From contig SAQL01000029.1 of NCBI GenBank assembly GCA_004020645.1, forward strand, positions 1 to 64,000: a stretch of 64,000 nt of DNA. The letters run 5' to 3'. The notes under the pieces were generated by a model that ran no database searches, was not told the DNA's origin, and saw only the letters and a list, made by a program, of their open reading frames with translations. Below are positions 1 through 8,586 of this stretch, piece by piece; position 1 is the stretch's first letter, and the number at the start of each line of letters is the position of its first letter. This stretch comes from Mesorhizobium sp. (lineage in GTDB: Bacteria; Pseudomonadota; Alphaproteobacteria; Rhizobiales; Rhizobiaceae). A program made the position numbers and the translations under genes.

Positions 1-935
1 CCACCACCTCCTCCTCCTGCAGTCGATCCGCCCTTTCGGACGTTCGCGGCGGGGCCGTATTCCGGGGAATTGAAGTGGCCGTTGGCTTTGATGCCGAAAC
101 GGACGTTGAACGCGTCCTGGACTGGGCCAGCATTCTGACCTGTCTTGGTGTCGACGCCATCTGCCGAATAGCAGCCAATGGGCGTGGATGTGGCTATGGT
201 CTGTGCAAGTGCCTGCGCCCCGTTGCCAACACCGTCCGGCGGCTCGAGAAAGCCAAAGTTGCCAGGACCGGCCGCGGCCCCGTTGCCGACCTTGCGCAAT
301 TCGATGAGCCTCCGCCGCAGGTCGACGTTGGCGGCGGCCTCTTCGAGGGTGTGTCCGTCAGGATCGTTCTCGTACGGATTGCAGATGAAGACGGGCGTGA
401 AGTTGCAGACACCGCTCTTGAACCCGGCGACCGAGACGGCGCCGATCGTGAACGAATTGTCCGCGGTGTTGCCGCTTAGGAACGAGGCCGGGAAGATCGC
501 AGCAAACCCGACCGGCGTCACCCTGACCTCGACAAAGCGGGCGAGGTTGGCGTCGTTGAGCTCGTCCGTGATGACATTGCCCGCGACGATCGGCAGATTG
601 TCGGAGGCGGGCAGGGATCGGAGGTACCGACGCGTCACGCCGGCGGCAGCCAAATCCTGCGGCCCGGGAGTGGTGGTGAAATTGTATTGATTGCTGACCA
701 GCGTGGCGAGCGCACGGTCTGCTCGCGTGATGCTGTCCGACTTGCCATCAAGCTCGGCCGCCGCAGCGATCGAGAATGCGTCGGCGCCCTTTTGCAGGTC
801 GTTGTGCAGGTTATTTGCCCGGCTCATGTCAATGGTGAGCAGCGAAAACCCGATGATTGCCGGCAGCATGATGCTGACCAGTATCAGCGCTACTCCCCTT
901 CGATCGTGCCAGAACGCGCGAACAATCCGCAGCAT
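1..935 (-). CDS. TadG-like pilus assembly protein (3' end outside the window)
   Basis: The reading frame opens at an ATG at 935 and stays open to the left edge, giving about 311 residues of a longer protein. The N-terminus has a short basic stretch (HDRRG) followed by one hydrophobic helix (VALILVSIMLPAIIGFSLL) and then 'DMSRA', the usual start of TadE/TadG-like envelope proteins of Flp/Tad pilus loci. The rest looks extracytoplasmic, rich in Asn, Gly and Ala. The visible end is glycine-rich. It lies downstream of flp, cpaB, cpaC and a small lipoprotein on the same strand, which supports a minor-pilin or assembly role. Whether the missing C-terminus carries a von Willebrand A domain, as in true TadG, cannot be seen. 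Confidence 0.75.
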   Translation of the reverse strand, partial: MLRIVRAFWHDRRGVALILVSIMLPAIIGFSLLTIDMSRANNLHNDLQKGADAFSIAAAAELDGKSDSITRADRALATLVSNQYNFTTTPGPQDLAAAGVTRRYLRSLPASDNLPIVAGNVITDELNDANLARFVEVRVTPVGFAAIFPASFLSGNTADNSFTIGAVSVAGFKSGVCNFTPVFICNPYENDPDGHTLEEAAANVDLRRRLIELRKVGNGAAAGPGNFGFLEPPDGVGNGAQALAQTIATSTPIGCYSADGVDTKTGQNAGPVQDAFNVRFGIKANGHFNSPEYGPAANVRKGGSTAGGGGG

Positions 936-989
936 GGCCCTTGCTCCCCTGACGCCAGTCGTTTTGCCTGGCGCTGAACCCGCATCCTT

Positions 990-1277
990 CTATTCAACCC
1001 CAGTGTTGCCGACATTCACCGTTATGGCCGGCGGCGGCGGTGGTGGCGGTGGAAATTTGTAACTCTGGGCAACAGCGGCAGCGCGCGCGCCATCGCCTTC
1101 GATAGCCGTGTTCTTCGACGCCGGATTGAGCGGATCGACCGTCTGCAGCAGCGAATTGTATTTCTGCGTGTCGCCGGCAGCCAGTGTCACCGTTTCGTAA
1201 TTGTTCAGGTAATCGGCGGCACAGCCCGTCAGCCCGCCGGCGCACAAAAGCAGGATCAAGGCGCTATTTTTTGACAT
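990..1277 (-). CDS. Small proline-rich lipoprotein of the Tad locus
   Basis: A 95-residue protein with a lipoprotein signal peptide ending in the lipobox LTGC (Cys at about residue 19), so the mature protein should be lipid-anchored. Near the C-terminus there is a run of eight prolines. The ATG at 1277 lies 14 bp inside the 3' end of cpaC in another frame, which suggests translational coupling. Tad loci usually encode an outer-membrane lipoprotein partner of the secretin (RcpB/CpaD or TadD type). This one sits in the right place but is far shorter than CpaD and shows no motif I recognise, so the secretin-partner role is only an inference. Confidence 0.7.
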   Translation of the reverse strand: MSKNSALILLLCAGGLTGCAADYLNNYETVTLAAGDTQKYNSLLQTVDPLNPASKNTAIEGDGARAAAVAQSYKFPPPPPPPPAITVNVGNTGVE

Positions 1278-2706
1278 AGATCATTTTGTCCTTGGATTTC
1301 AGGTCGAGCATGTGGCCATAGGGGCCGACCACACCTTCGCCGAGCTCATATTTGCGAACCATGTCCTTGGTCACTTCGAGCTGACCGAGGATGAAGAGCT
1401 CCGGATCGTTGGCGGGCCGTGTCTTGTCGAACGGCGTCGCCAGCTGCTCGCCAGGCTTTACCGGTCGCACGATGCGCGGCGTCACGATCACGACCAGTTC
1501 CGTCTCTTCCTTCTGGTTGCTCGAATTCCGGAACAGCGTCCCGACGATGGGCACCTGGCCGAGCCACGGCACCTGCCTCTGGATCTTGGTGTTCTTGCTG
1601 GACAGAAGCCCGCCGACCGCGAAGCTCTGGCCGTCACGCAGTTCGACGACGGTCGCCAGCTTGCGGTTGGTGAAGATCGGGTCGCCGGCGGTGGTGAAAC
1701 CGGTGAGGTCGCTGACCTCCGGCGCCAGCCTGATGTTGATCTTGTCGTCGTTGAGCACGACCGGCGTGAACAGCAGATTGACGCCGAACTGCTTGTATTC
1801 GATCACGACCTCGTCGTCGACGAGGCGGCGGATAGGCACCTCGCCGCCAGCATTGAAGCTGGCGATCTCACCGGAAAGAGTGGTGAGGTTGGGTTCGGCA
1901 AGGGTGCGCACCACCCCCTTGGCTTCGAGAGCCTCGATGATGACGTCGACCTTGATGTTGCTGTCGATGACGCGGGCGATCAGCGCCCCGAACGGGCTGG
2001 TGTTCGACAGGACGCCGCTGAGCAGGTTGCCCGGTCCCAGCACTACACCGTCCTCGTCGACGGCGGCTATGCCCGTTCCGGTGCGGGTCGTGCCGCTGCC
2101 GTTGGTGCTCCTGATTGAGACGCCAAGATCGCGGCCGGCATTGCGCTTGGCCTCGAGCACGCGCACTTCGAGGTTTACCTGCTGGCTGTCGTCGACCGTC
2201 ACTGCGTTTATGATCGCGTCGGGGCCATACTGCTGGGCGACCTCCATGATCGCCGCCAGCGTGGCGCCGTCCTTGACATGGCCGCCAAGCCTGACCTTGC
2301 CGTTGATCGAACCGATATCGATGCGCGACCTGGGCGCCACCTGCCGGATCGCTTGCGCCATGTCGCTCACGTCGACGCCGACCTCGATCTGGATCACGCC
2401 AAGCGAGCGCTTGTCTTCTGAAAAGAGGTTGACAGTGGTGGTGCCGGCGCTCTTGCCGATGACATAGAGCGTCCGGTCGGTCATTGGCTGGGCGTCGGCG
2501 ATCTTCTCGTCGCCCACGACGAGGTCGCCGAGATTAGCGTTCACCTGGATCGTCACCGACTGCGACATGGGTAGGAAAATACGGTGGACGCTGGGGTTCG
2601 ATACATCGATCCTGCGGTCGGCTGCATGAGCCGCGGGGCTTGGAGGCAGTAGGGCCGCAAAACAGGCCAGTACGGCTGCCGCCATCAGTCTCCAGAACAT
2701 ACGCAT
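1264..2706 (-). CDS. cpaC: Flp/Tad pilus secretin CpaC/RcpA
   Basis: A 480-residue outer-membrane secretin that forms the pore through which the Flp pilus leaves the cell. A Sec signal peptide (about residues 1-29, ending AHA) is followed by the N-terminal pilus-secretin domain (about 35-110, including 'GDEKIADAQP'), a BON-like stretch, and the C-terminal secretin domain (about 240-430) with the typical 'VPIVGTLF' region and 'VVIVTPRIV' strand. Length agrees with alphaproteobacterial CpaC. It follows cpaB by about 50 bp and overlaps the downstream lipoprotein gene, so the four genes are likely one transcript with flp. Confidence 0.93.
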   Translation of the reverse strand: MRMFWRLMAAAVLACFAALLPPSPAAHAADRRIDVSNPSVHRIFLPMSQSVTIQVNANLGDLVVGDEKIADAQPMTDRTLYVIGKSAGTTTVNLFSEDKRSLGVIQIEVGVDVSDMAQAIRQVAPRSRIDIGSINGKVRLGGHVKDGATLAAIMEVAQQYGPDAIINAVTVDDSQQVNLEVRVLEAKRNAGRDLGVSIRSTNGSGTTRTGTGIAAVDEDGVVLGPGNLLSGVLSNTSPFGALIARVIDSNIKVDVIIEALEAKGVVRTLAEPNLTTLSGEIASFNAGGEVPIRRLVDDEVVIEYKQFGVNLLFTPVVLNDDKINIRLAPEVSDLTGFTTAGDPIFTNRKLATVVELRDGQSFAVGGLLSSKNTKIQRQVPWLGQVPIVGTLFRNSSNQKEETELVVIVTPRIVRPVKPGEQLATPFDKTRPANDPELFILGQLEVTKDMVRKYELGEGVVGPYGHMLDLKSKDKMIYVKK

Positions 2707-2759
2707 CGACGCTACCCCCCTTGCCGGCTGATTCGGACACCTTATTCTTTAATCTTATC

Positions 2760-3824
2760 CTAATCGCCGGAATTTTTTTGTCGCGGCACGTCGTATGTTT
2801 CGGACTTCACACCGCGATAGACGCGGACCGACGCTCGCGCGGGCGGCTCCGGTTGTATGTATTTGACCACTTCCTTGACGACTTCCCGCACTTCGGGCGC
2901 CGGCGCCGCGGCCGGTATCACGGCCGATGCGGGCTTCACCTTGCTCAATTGATCGATCTGGCTTCCCACCCGCTCCACTGCCTGAGCCAATCCATTGATC
3001 TTTTCGTCCGCGCGCTTGCGCTCGGCCGCGGCCTCAGCCTCGGCTATTGCCTGCTTGGCGAGTTCGGCCTGCCTGGCGGCAACATCGGCGGGCGTGTCGC
3101 CGGTCAAGTCCGACAGCGTCACGCGTTCGGTCGTCTCGCCGCTGCCGGCGGCGGCCTGGCGAAGCGCCAGGGAGAGCTGGCCGGCGCCGGCGGCAAGCGT
3201 AAGCTTCTGCGCGTCCCTGGTGCTGGCTTCAAGTGTGACGGACTTCACCACTGTCGGGCTGTCCTTGCTTTCGTCGGCGACCTGGTCGACGGCGAGCACC
3301 TTCATGCTCTGCAGCAGCACGTCGACAAAACTCTTGTCCGGGCCTTCATTGCTGCGCACCGTGCGCGTCAGCAGCACGTCGACGCGGTCGCCGGGGAAGA
3401 CGAACCCGGCGACGCCAAGCACGTCATTGACCCTGATAGAGACGGCCTTCATGCCTTCACCGAGCACCGCCGAAAGCGTGGCGCGCTGGCCGGGACCGGT
3501 AATCTTGGTTGCGAGAACCGGCTCGTTAGTGCCGATGGCTTGCAGCGCCTGTTTTGTGCCGTCGCCGGCCAGGGCTTCTTTGGTCGTCTTAAAGGCACCT
3601 GTTGGAACCGCACCCGCCGGCCAAGCGATTTCGCGCAGCTTGTCGGCGGTGAGCGTGTCGCCGAATTTCAGCGCGACGGCAGCTACAACGACCGTATCAC
3701 GCTGGACGTCACTCGTCCGCGCCATCGCGCTTCGCTGACTGGCCAGCCAGATATTGACGAGAACTACCGCAAGCACGCCGAACACACCGGCGAGTACGAT
3801 CATAATAAGTGTGTTGGCGCGCAT
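2760..3824 (-). CDS. cpaB: Flp pilus assembly protein CpaB/RcpC
   Basis: A 354-residue protein with one N-terminal membrane helix and a periplasmic SAF/RcpC domain, where 'GDTLTADKLREI' and 'PGDRVDVLLTR' are typical elements. In Tad systems CpaB is thought to connect the secretin to the inner-membrane platform. The C-terminal third has an Ala/Glu-rich, probably coiled-coil stretch (about 240-300). The frame is open to 3893, but the first 23 codons do not look like a protein N-terminus; the ATG at 3824 (MRANTLIMIV) puts the helix at the start and is preferred. It lies between flp and cpaC on the same strand. Confidence 0.9.
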   Translation of the reverse strand: MRANTLIMIVLAGVFGVLAVVLVNIWLASQRSAMARTSDVQRDTVVVAAVALKFGDTLTADKLREIAWPAGAVPTGAFKTTKEALAGDGTKQALQAIGTNEPVLATKITGPGQRATLSAVLGEGMKAVSIRVNDVLGVAGFVFPGDRVDVLLTRTVRSNEGPDKSFVDVLLQSMKVLAVDQVADESKDSPTVVKSVTLEASTRDAQKLTLAAGAGQLSLALRQAAAGSGETTERVTLSDLTGDTPADVAARQAELAKQAIAEAEAAAERKRADEKINGLAQAVERVGSQIDQLSKVKPASAVIPAAAPAPEVREVVKEVVKYIQPEPPARASVRVYRGVKSETYDVPRQKNSGD

Positions 3825-3916
3825 TGCCCAAGCCCCAAAACCCCAAGGCGGGAATTCGCCCGCCGCGATTGGATTCAGGCCCGGATCGAACAAATCCGGG
3901 CCTGAAGATCAAGTGA

Positions 3917-4129
3917 TTAGCTGCCGGTGCCGCTACCGCAGCTGCCGATGCCGCTGGCCTGCAAATCGGTGCAGAGATCGGTAAACCGGCCGCCCACCCA
4001 CAGTCCGATGCCGACGATGATGAGAATCGCGGCGCCGGCGATAATGCCGACCAGGATGGAATATTCGACCATGGCAGCGCCGTTATCGTCGTCGCGGAAC
4101 TGCCGGGCCATCGTCATGAGCTTCTTCAT
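3917..4129 (-). CDS. flp: Flp-type prepilin (major pilin subunit)
   Basis: A 70-residue class IVb prepilin. The leader ends 'DDDNG' and is followed by 'AAMVEYSILVGIIAG', the G/A cleavage site with Glu at +5 and Tyr at +6 that defines the Flp family, then a single hydrophobic helix. The C-terminal tail contains two Cys residues that could form a disulfide. The start at 4129 follows a GGGAG ribosome site at good spacing; the longer frame to 4207 lacks support. The expected processing enzyme is the prepilin peptidase at 8587-9111. The gene is the first of the minus-strand arm of the divergent pilus locus. Confidence 0.92.
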   Translation of the reverse strand: MKKLMTMARQFRDDDNGAAMVEYSILVGIIAGAAILIIVGIGLWVGGRFTDLCTDLQASGIGSCGSGTGS

Positions 4130-4246
4130 GCCAATTTCTCCCTTTGGAGGTTTGAACCCGACGAGACGAGCCAAGGATGAAATCCATACCCAAGCATCCC
4201 CCGTCATCTCGATCTAAGTCCCGACGAAAATCAGAGTCAAACGGGA

Positions 4247-4262
4247 TTAAGGATTGCTTAAC
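4247..4262. promoter_or_regulatory. CtrA-type binding site (TTAA-N7-TTAAC)
   Basis: The sequence reads TTAA, seven bases, TTAAC, a perfect match to the CtrA full-site consensus known from Caulobacter and Rhizobiales. It lies 118 bp upstream of the flp start. In Caulobacter the pilin gene pilA is a direct CtrA target, so control of this pilus by the cell cycle is plausible but not shown. Confidence 0.55.
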
Positions 4263-4277
4263 TTTCCTATACATGAT

Positions 4278-4294
4278 TTGGCAAGAATATTGCC
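4278..4294 (+). promoter_or_regulatory. Sigma-54-like -24/-12 element, speculative
   Basis: TTGGCAAG, four bases, TTGCC resembles the RpoN promoter consensus (TTGGCACG-N4-TTGCW) with two mismatches. The core GGCAA...TTGCC is also an inverted repeat, so it could instead be an operator, and the reverse strand gives a weaker match pointing at flp. It lies about 360 bp from cpaF, which would imply a long leader. Confidence 0.25.
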
Positions 4295-4331
4295 GATCTC
4301 AGGCAGACCAAAACATTGATTCGGCTCGTTT

Positions 4332-4350
4332 TTCAACCCATCTTAACCAT
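4332..4350 (+). promoter_or_regulatory. Second CtrA-like site, one mismatch
   Basis: TTCA, seven bases, TTAACCAT. The right half is the perfect CtrA half-site TTAACCAT and the left half has one mismatch (TTCA for TTAA). It lies 85 bp from the perfect site at 4247. Confidence 0.35.
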
Positions 4351-4654
4351 TCGTTCATAATTTGGCCGTGGGTACGGCAGAAGTGGGGCAGCATTAGCGG
4401 TGGTGCATATTCCTTTATATCTAAGGGCTTGCGTGGGTTCCATGGTGCCTTTGTGACAAAAAAGCATCTGGCATTGAAAGGCGAGTGCTCGTTGTTCCAT
4501 TAGGACAGCGCCACTGACCAAATAAGCGTCGCGTTTTCTTATCCTTGATTTTAACTATGTCTGAAGTATTAAGTTGCATGGTGCGGCTGGCGCTTGTGCC
4601 AAGCGTGGTTAACGCTTAGTTTCGCGGTGGGGATTTTCAAAGGGGAAGAGCGTC

Positions 4655-6034
4655 ATGCTGGGGCGGTTCATCAAGGGGCCAAGCGAGCCACGGGTCGAGC
4701 CAACGCTCCAGCCGATAGCGGCGGTTTCGCCTGTCGCCGCCACGCTTTCCCCAGCCTCCGATGGCGACGATTTCCTGTCACTCAAGGTCGATCTCCATCG
4801 TCACCTCATCGACCGCTTCAACCTTGCCGTCCTCGAAACAGCGTCGAAGGGCGAAATCCTCAACGAGATCCGACCGATCGTGCGCGAATTCGTCCGCGGT
4901 CGAACCGTGCCGCTGAACGCGCGCGAACTCGATCAACTGACCAGCGACACGGCCGACGAGATGCTTGGGCTGGGGCCGATCGAACCGCTGCTCAAGGATG
5001 ACTCGATTGCTGACATCTTGATCAACACCCACAACCGCGTTTTCATAGAGCGGCGCGGCGTGCTTGAGGAGACGTCGATCCGCTTCCGCGACGAGGCGCA
5101 TCTGCTGCGCGTCATCAACAAGATCGTTTCGGCCATCGGCAGGCGCGTCGACGAATCGGCGCCGATGGTGGATGCACGCCTGGAAGACGGCTCGCGCGTC
5201 AACATCGCGGTGCGGCCGATCTCGGTCGATGGGCCGCTGGTGTCGATCCGCAAATTCTCCAAGAATCCCTATTCGCTCGAACGCCTGATGGCGTTCAGTT
5301 CGATCCGCCAGCCGATGATCGACCTGCTGCGCATTGCCGTGCAGGCGCGCAAGTCGATCCTGGTTTCGGGCGGCACAGGCAGCGGCAAGACGACCTTGCT
5401 CAACGCGCTGTCGAGCTACATCCCGGCGAAGGAGCGCCTGATCACCATCGAGGACGCGGCGGAACTGCAACTGCAGCAGCCGCATGTCGGCCGGCTGGAG
5501 ACGCGTCCGCCGAATGTCGAGGGCAAGGGCGAGGTTCGTCAGCGCGAACTGCTCAAGAATGCGCTGCGCATGCGGCCCGACCGCATCATCGTCGGCGAGG
5601 TTCGCGGCGAGGAGGCCTTCGACATGCTGCAGGCGATGAATACCGGCCACGAAGGCTCGATGACCACCATCCATGCCAACACGCCGCGCGATGCAATATC
5701 GCGGCTGGAACAGATGGTCGGCATGGCCGGCATGCCGATGACCCATGAGTCCATCCGAGCGCAGATTGCGTCGGCCATCGACATCATCGTGCAGACACAG
5801 CGCCTTTCAGACGGTGGGAGGCGGGTCGTTTCCATCTCGGAGCTCACCGGTATGGAAGGCAACGTCGTCCAACTCCAGGAAATCTATCATTTCGTTCGCC
5901 GGGATTCGACTGCGGATGGTAAGATCATTGGAGAATTTCGCGCTACCGGCGTCCGTCCGCGCTTTGCCCCGGAAGCGGCGACGCTCGGCCACCACTTCGC
6001 TAAGGATGCCTTCAATCCGCAGGTGCCGCTCTGA
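4655..6034 (+). CDS. cpaF: Pilus assembly ATPase CpaF/TadA
   Basis: A 459-residue VirB11/TadA-type secretion ATPase that powers Flp pilus assembly at the cytoplasmic face. The N-terminal domain (about 40-200) is followed by the RecA-like core with Walker A GGTGSGKTT at about 239-247, an Asp box, Walker B-type 'IIVGEVRGEEA' and the His box 'MTTIHANT' at about 335. The ATG at 4655 follows GGGGAAGAG. The stop codon overlaps the tadB start by one base, showing coupling with the membrane platform genes. Length matches the family. Confidence 0.95.
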   Translation: MLGRFIKGPSEPRVEPTLQPIAAVSPVAATLSPASDGDDFLSLKVDLHRHLIDRFNLAVLETASKGEILNEIRPIVREFVRGRTVPLNARELDQLTSDTADEMLGLGPIEPLLKDDSIADILINTHNRVFIERRGVLEETSIRFRDEAHLLRVINKIVSAIGRRVDESAPMVDARLEDGSRVNIAVRPISVDGPLVSIRKFSKNPYSLERLMAFSSIRQPMIDLLRIAVQARKSILVSGGTGSGKTTLLNALSSYIPAKERLITIEDAAELQLQQPHVGRLETRPPNVEGKGEVRQRELLKNALRMRPDRIIVGEVRGEEAFDMLQAMNTGHEGSMTTIHANTPRDAISRLEQMVGMAGMPMTHESIRAQIASAIDIIVQTQRLSDGGRRVVSISELTGMEGNVVQLQEIYHFVRRDSTADGKIIGEFRATGVRPRFAPEAATLGHHFAKDAFNPQVPL

Positions 6035-7005
6035 TGCCGACCGGCCAGACACTGCTTTACTTCATCTATGTGCTTGCAGCCGCATCGATGATCCTTGCCG
6101 CCGAATCCCTCTATGTGACCTACGCCGCGCGGCGCGTTCGAGCCGGCACGATCAACCGTCGTCTCGCGCGCCTAGCGGAGGAGGCACCTGCCGAAAAGAC
6201 CCTTCAAGGCCTGCTCCGCGAACGTGGGCTGACGGATTCGGGCGATTACATCTTTGGCATGGTCGCTTTGAACCGGCTCTACACACAATCCGGCATTACC
6301 GGCAATCCGCTGGCTTTCGCCGCAATGTTCCTTTTTGGCGGGCTGGTGCTCGGGCTGGTGCTGCCATTGCTTTTTGGCTTTTCCAGTGTAGCGGCGCTGA
6401 TCGCTTTCCTGCTGGTGGGATTTGCGCTGCCGCTTCTCGTCCTTCGACGCGCACGCAAAAAGCGTATCTTGAAATTCGCTGCCCAGCTTCCCGATGCGCT
6501 CGACATGATCGTGCGTTCGCTGCGCGCCGGTCATCCGACGACAGTTGCTATTGGCCTTGTCGCCCGTGAAATGCCTGACCCGCTCGGCACCGAATTCGGC
6601 ATTGTGTCTGACGAAATCACCTTTGGACTCAGCATTGAACAGGCAGTGCGAAAGCTGTCGCAACGTGTGGGGTTTGAAGGTCTCCATCTGCTTTCGGTAT
6701 CGCTCTCCATCCAGGCCAAGACCGGCGGAAACCTCACTGAGATCCTGTCGAACCTCTCATCGGTGCTGCGCGAGAGGGAGAAATTGCGAATGAAAATTCG
6801 GGCGCTCTCGGCCGAAGGCCGGCTATCGGCATGGATCATTTCCCTGTTTCCGCTCGTCATGTTCAGTCTGCTTATGGTCATTGCACCGAGCTACTACGGC
6901 GACATATGGAGCAATCCGCTCGTCATGCCCGCATTCCTGATCTTCGGACTGTGGGCGTTGCTGGGTGACTTCATCATGTATCGTATGGTCAACTTCGATT
7001 TCTGA
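6034..7005 (+). CDS. tadB: Pilus assembly inner-membrane protein TadB
   Basis: A 323-residue GspF-type (T2SSF) platform protein. It has an N-terminal helix (about 5-30), two central helices (about 95-145), a cytoplasmic T2SSF domain with 'LPDALDMIVRSLRAGH' (about 150-270) and two C-terminal helices. TadB and TadC together form the inner-membrane platform that CpaF acts on. It starts on the last base of the cpaF stop and is followed by tadC. Confidence 0.92.
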   Translation: MPTGQTLLYFIYVLAAASMILAAESLYVTYAARRVRAGTINRRLARLAEEAPAEKTLQGLLRERGLTDSGDYIFGMVALNRLYTQSGITGNPLAFAAMFLFGGLVLGLVLPLLFGFSSVAALIAFLLVGFALPLLVLRRARKKRILKFAAQLPDALDMIVRSLRAGHPTTVAIGLVAREMPDPLGTEFGIVSDEITFGLSIEQAVRKLSQRVGFEGLHLLSVSLSIQAKTGGNLTEILSNLSSVLREREKLRMKIRALSAEGRLSAWIISLFPLVMFSLLMVIAPSYYGDIWSNPLVMPAFLIFGLWALLGDFIMYRMVNFDF

Positions 7006-7044
7006 CGGGAGCGTGACATAAACCTGTTTTCGAACACGCAAGGT

Positions 7045-7974
7045 TTGAGCCTTTTGGTCTCCATTGCCGTTTTCCTGGCGGCGATGGCACTATTCCTGTT
7101 CGGAGCGTTTGTCTTCAGGCCTGCCCTTCAGACCCGCAAACTGGTGGCGCAAAGCTTGCGTTCCGAGGGGATTGCCGACCGCCGGTCCCTTGCTGGGCAG
7201 GAACAGCTTGCCAAGATTGCGGCACAGCGCCCGGTCGACGCCTATTTCCGATCGGTCGAAAAGGAGCGAGGCGAGCCGAATGCCCTTGAGGCAAAGCTCT
7301 TTCGCGCAGGATTCTATCAAGCAAGCGCGCCTCTGATGTATACATTGTCGCGTTTCGGCGCTGTCGCTGCCGGCTTTCTCGGATCATACACGGGGTTGGT
7401 TGCGGTGGTGCCGCCGCAAATACCAGGGTTCCTGACATTCGCAGCTGCTGCTTTGTTTGGCCTTGCATGCCTCGTCATTCCGAGCGTCGCCCTCGATCGC
7501 TTCGAGAATGCGCAGAAGGAAACTTATCGTCGCGGCTTTCCCGATTTCATGGACATGATGATCACCTGCGCCGACGCCGGCATGAGCCTCGAGGCCGCAG
7601 TCGAGCGCGTGAGCCAGGAATTGGCCGGCACCCACAAATGGCTCGGCATCCAGCTAGCGATCATGAATCTGCAACTGCGCGCCGGCAAGCCGCTGCGCGA
7701 GGGTCTTCGAGATCTCTCCGATCGTCTTGGTCTGGAGGAGGCGCGGGCACTGTCGATATTATTCCGGCAATCGGAGGAACTTGGCACCAGCCTGACGGAC
7801 GCGCTACGCGTTTACAGCGATGAAATGCGCGGTAAGAGAATTCTTCGCGCTGAAGAGCGCGGCAACGCTTTGCCGGTCAAAATGATGATCCCGTTGGGGA
7901 TTTGCGTCTTTCCGGTTGTCCTGATGATTGTGCTGTTACCGATTATTGTCCGAATGAAGGGCATTTTCTTCTAG
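7045..7974 (+). CDS. tadC: Pilus assembly inner-membrane protein TadC
   Basis: A 309-residue T2SSF-family platform protein, the usual partner of TadB. It has an N-terminal helix, two helices at about 100-150, the T2SSF region with 'FPDFMDMMITCADAGMSLE', and a C-terminal helix. The first accepted start codon is TTG at 7045, but it has no good ribosome site. A GGGAG at 7007-7011 would place initiation at an in-frame ATA at 7018, giving a nine-residue N-terminal extension (NLFSNTQGL); see findings. The gene is part of the cpaF-tadB-tadC-tadD run. Confidence 0.9.
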   Translation: MSLLVSIAVFLAAMALFLFGAFVFRPALQTRKLVAQSLRSEGIADRRSLAGQEQLAKIAAQRPVDAYFRSVEKERGEPNALEAKLFRAGFYQASAPLMYTLSRFGAVAAGFLGSYTGLVAVVPPQIPGFLTFAAAALFGLACLVIPSVALDRFENAQKETYRRGFPDFMDMMITCADAGMSLEAAVERVSQELAGTHKWLGIQLAIMNLQLRAGKPLREGLRDLSDRLGLEEARALSILFRQSEELGTSLTDALRVYSDEMRGKRILRAEERGNALPVKMMIPLGICVFPVVLMIVLLPIIVRMKGIFF

Positions 7975-8031
7975 ACAGGTATGTGCTTTGGTCGAAATAC
8001 AGAGTCGGAGAGAACTCTTTTGGGGGACGAA

Positions 8032-8577
8032 ATGACTGGGCCAATGCGCCTCGCAGCCGTAGCCGGATTGCTGCTTATCGTGCTTTCAGGCTGTCAGACG
8101 GCTGATACCAGCGGCGTCGTTCGCACCAACGAGCCCTCGAAAGGTGACGTGACAGCCTTCGGCGATGCCTTCGACGGGCTGAAGACGGTCAGCGACGTCG
8201 AGTACTATGCCTCGGACCAGGCTGTTGCCGAAGCCAAGAACCAGTTCCGCGCAGAAAACTACGGCAATGCCGGCGCCCTGTTCTACAAGGCGACGCAACT
8301 GGCGCCCAATGATGGTGGTGCCTGGATGGGTCTGGCCGCCTGCAGCGACCGCATCCGCCGCTTCGACCTCTCCGACCACGCCTATCGCCAAGCCTTCCGG
8401 CTGGTCGGCGGGACGCCCGAATATTACAACAATGTCGGCTATTCCTACCTGCTGCGCGGCAAGCTGCAGGACGCACGCAGCAATTTCCTCAAGGCTTATG
8501 AGCTGGCGCCGAACGATCCGACCGTGGCCAACAATCTGCAGCTCCTGTCGTCCAGCGTGAAGAATCTCGAACGGTAA
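8032..8577 (+). CDS. tadD: TadD-like TPR lipoprotein
   Basis: A 181-residue lipoprotein with signal peptide ending in lipobox LSGC (Cys at about residue 21) followed by tetratricopeptide repeats (about 75-175, for example 'GGAWMGLAACSDRI' and 'PEYYNNVGYSYLLRG'). TadD proteins act in the periplasm or at the outer membrane as pilotins for the Tad secretin. The frame is open from 7981, but the ATG at 8032 follows GGGGGACG and puts the signal peptide at the start. It ends 9 bp before the prepilin peptidase gene. Confidence 0.88.
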   Translation: MTGPMRLAAVAGLLLIVLSGCQTADTSGVVRTNEPSKGDVTAFGDAFDGLKTVSDVEYYASDQAVAEAKNQFRAENYGNAGALFYKATQLAPNDGGAWMGLAACSDRIRRFDLSDHAYRQAFRLVGGTPEYYNNVGYSYLLRGKLQDARSNFLKAYELAPNDPTVANNLQLLSSSVKNLER

Positions 8578-8586
8578 GGCGATAGC

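Larger units (their letters stand above)
4130..4654. other. Divergent intergenic region of the pilus locus, no gene seen
   Basis: This 525-bp region separates flp (minus) from cpaF (plus) and is clearly more AT-rich than its surroundings. Short frames exist on both strands but none has a ribosome site with protein-like composition. It contains a full CtrA-type site at 4247-4262, a one-mismatch second site ending in TTAACCAT at 4350, and a sigma-54-like -24/-12 pair at 4278-4294. It must hold the promoters of both pilus arms and may contain a long leader for cpaF. Confidence 0.7.

Noticed and set aside
4177..4503. Plus-strand 108-codon frame in the pilus intergenic region
   Set aside because: It has no ribosome site, unusual composition and crosses the CtrA sites.
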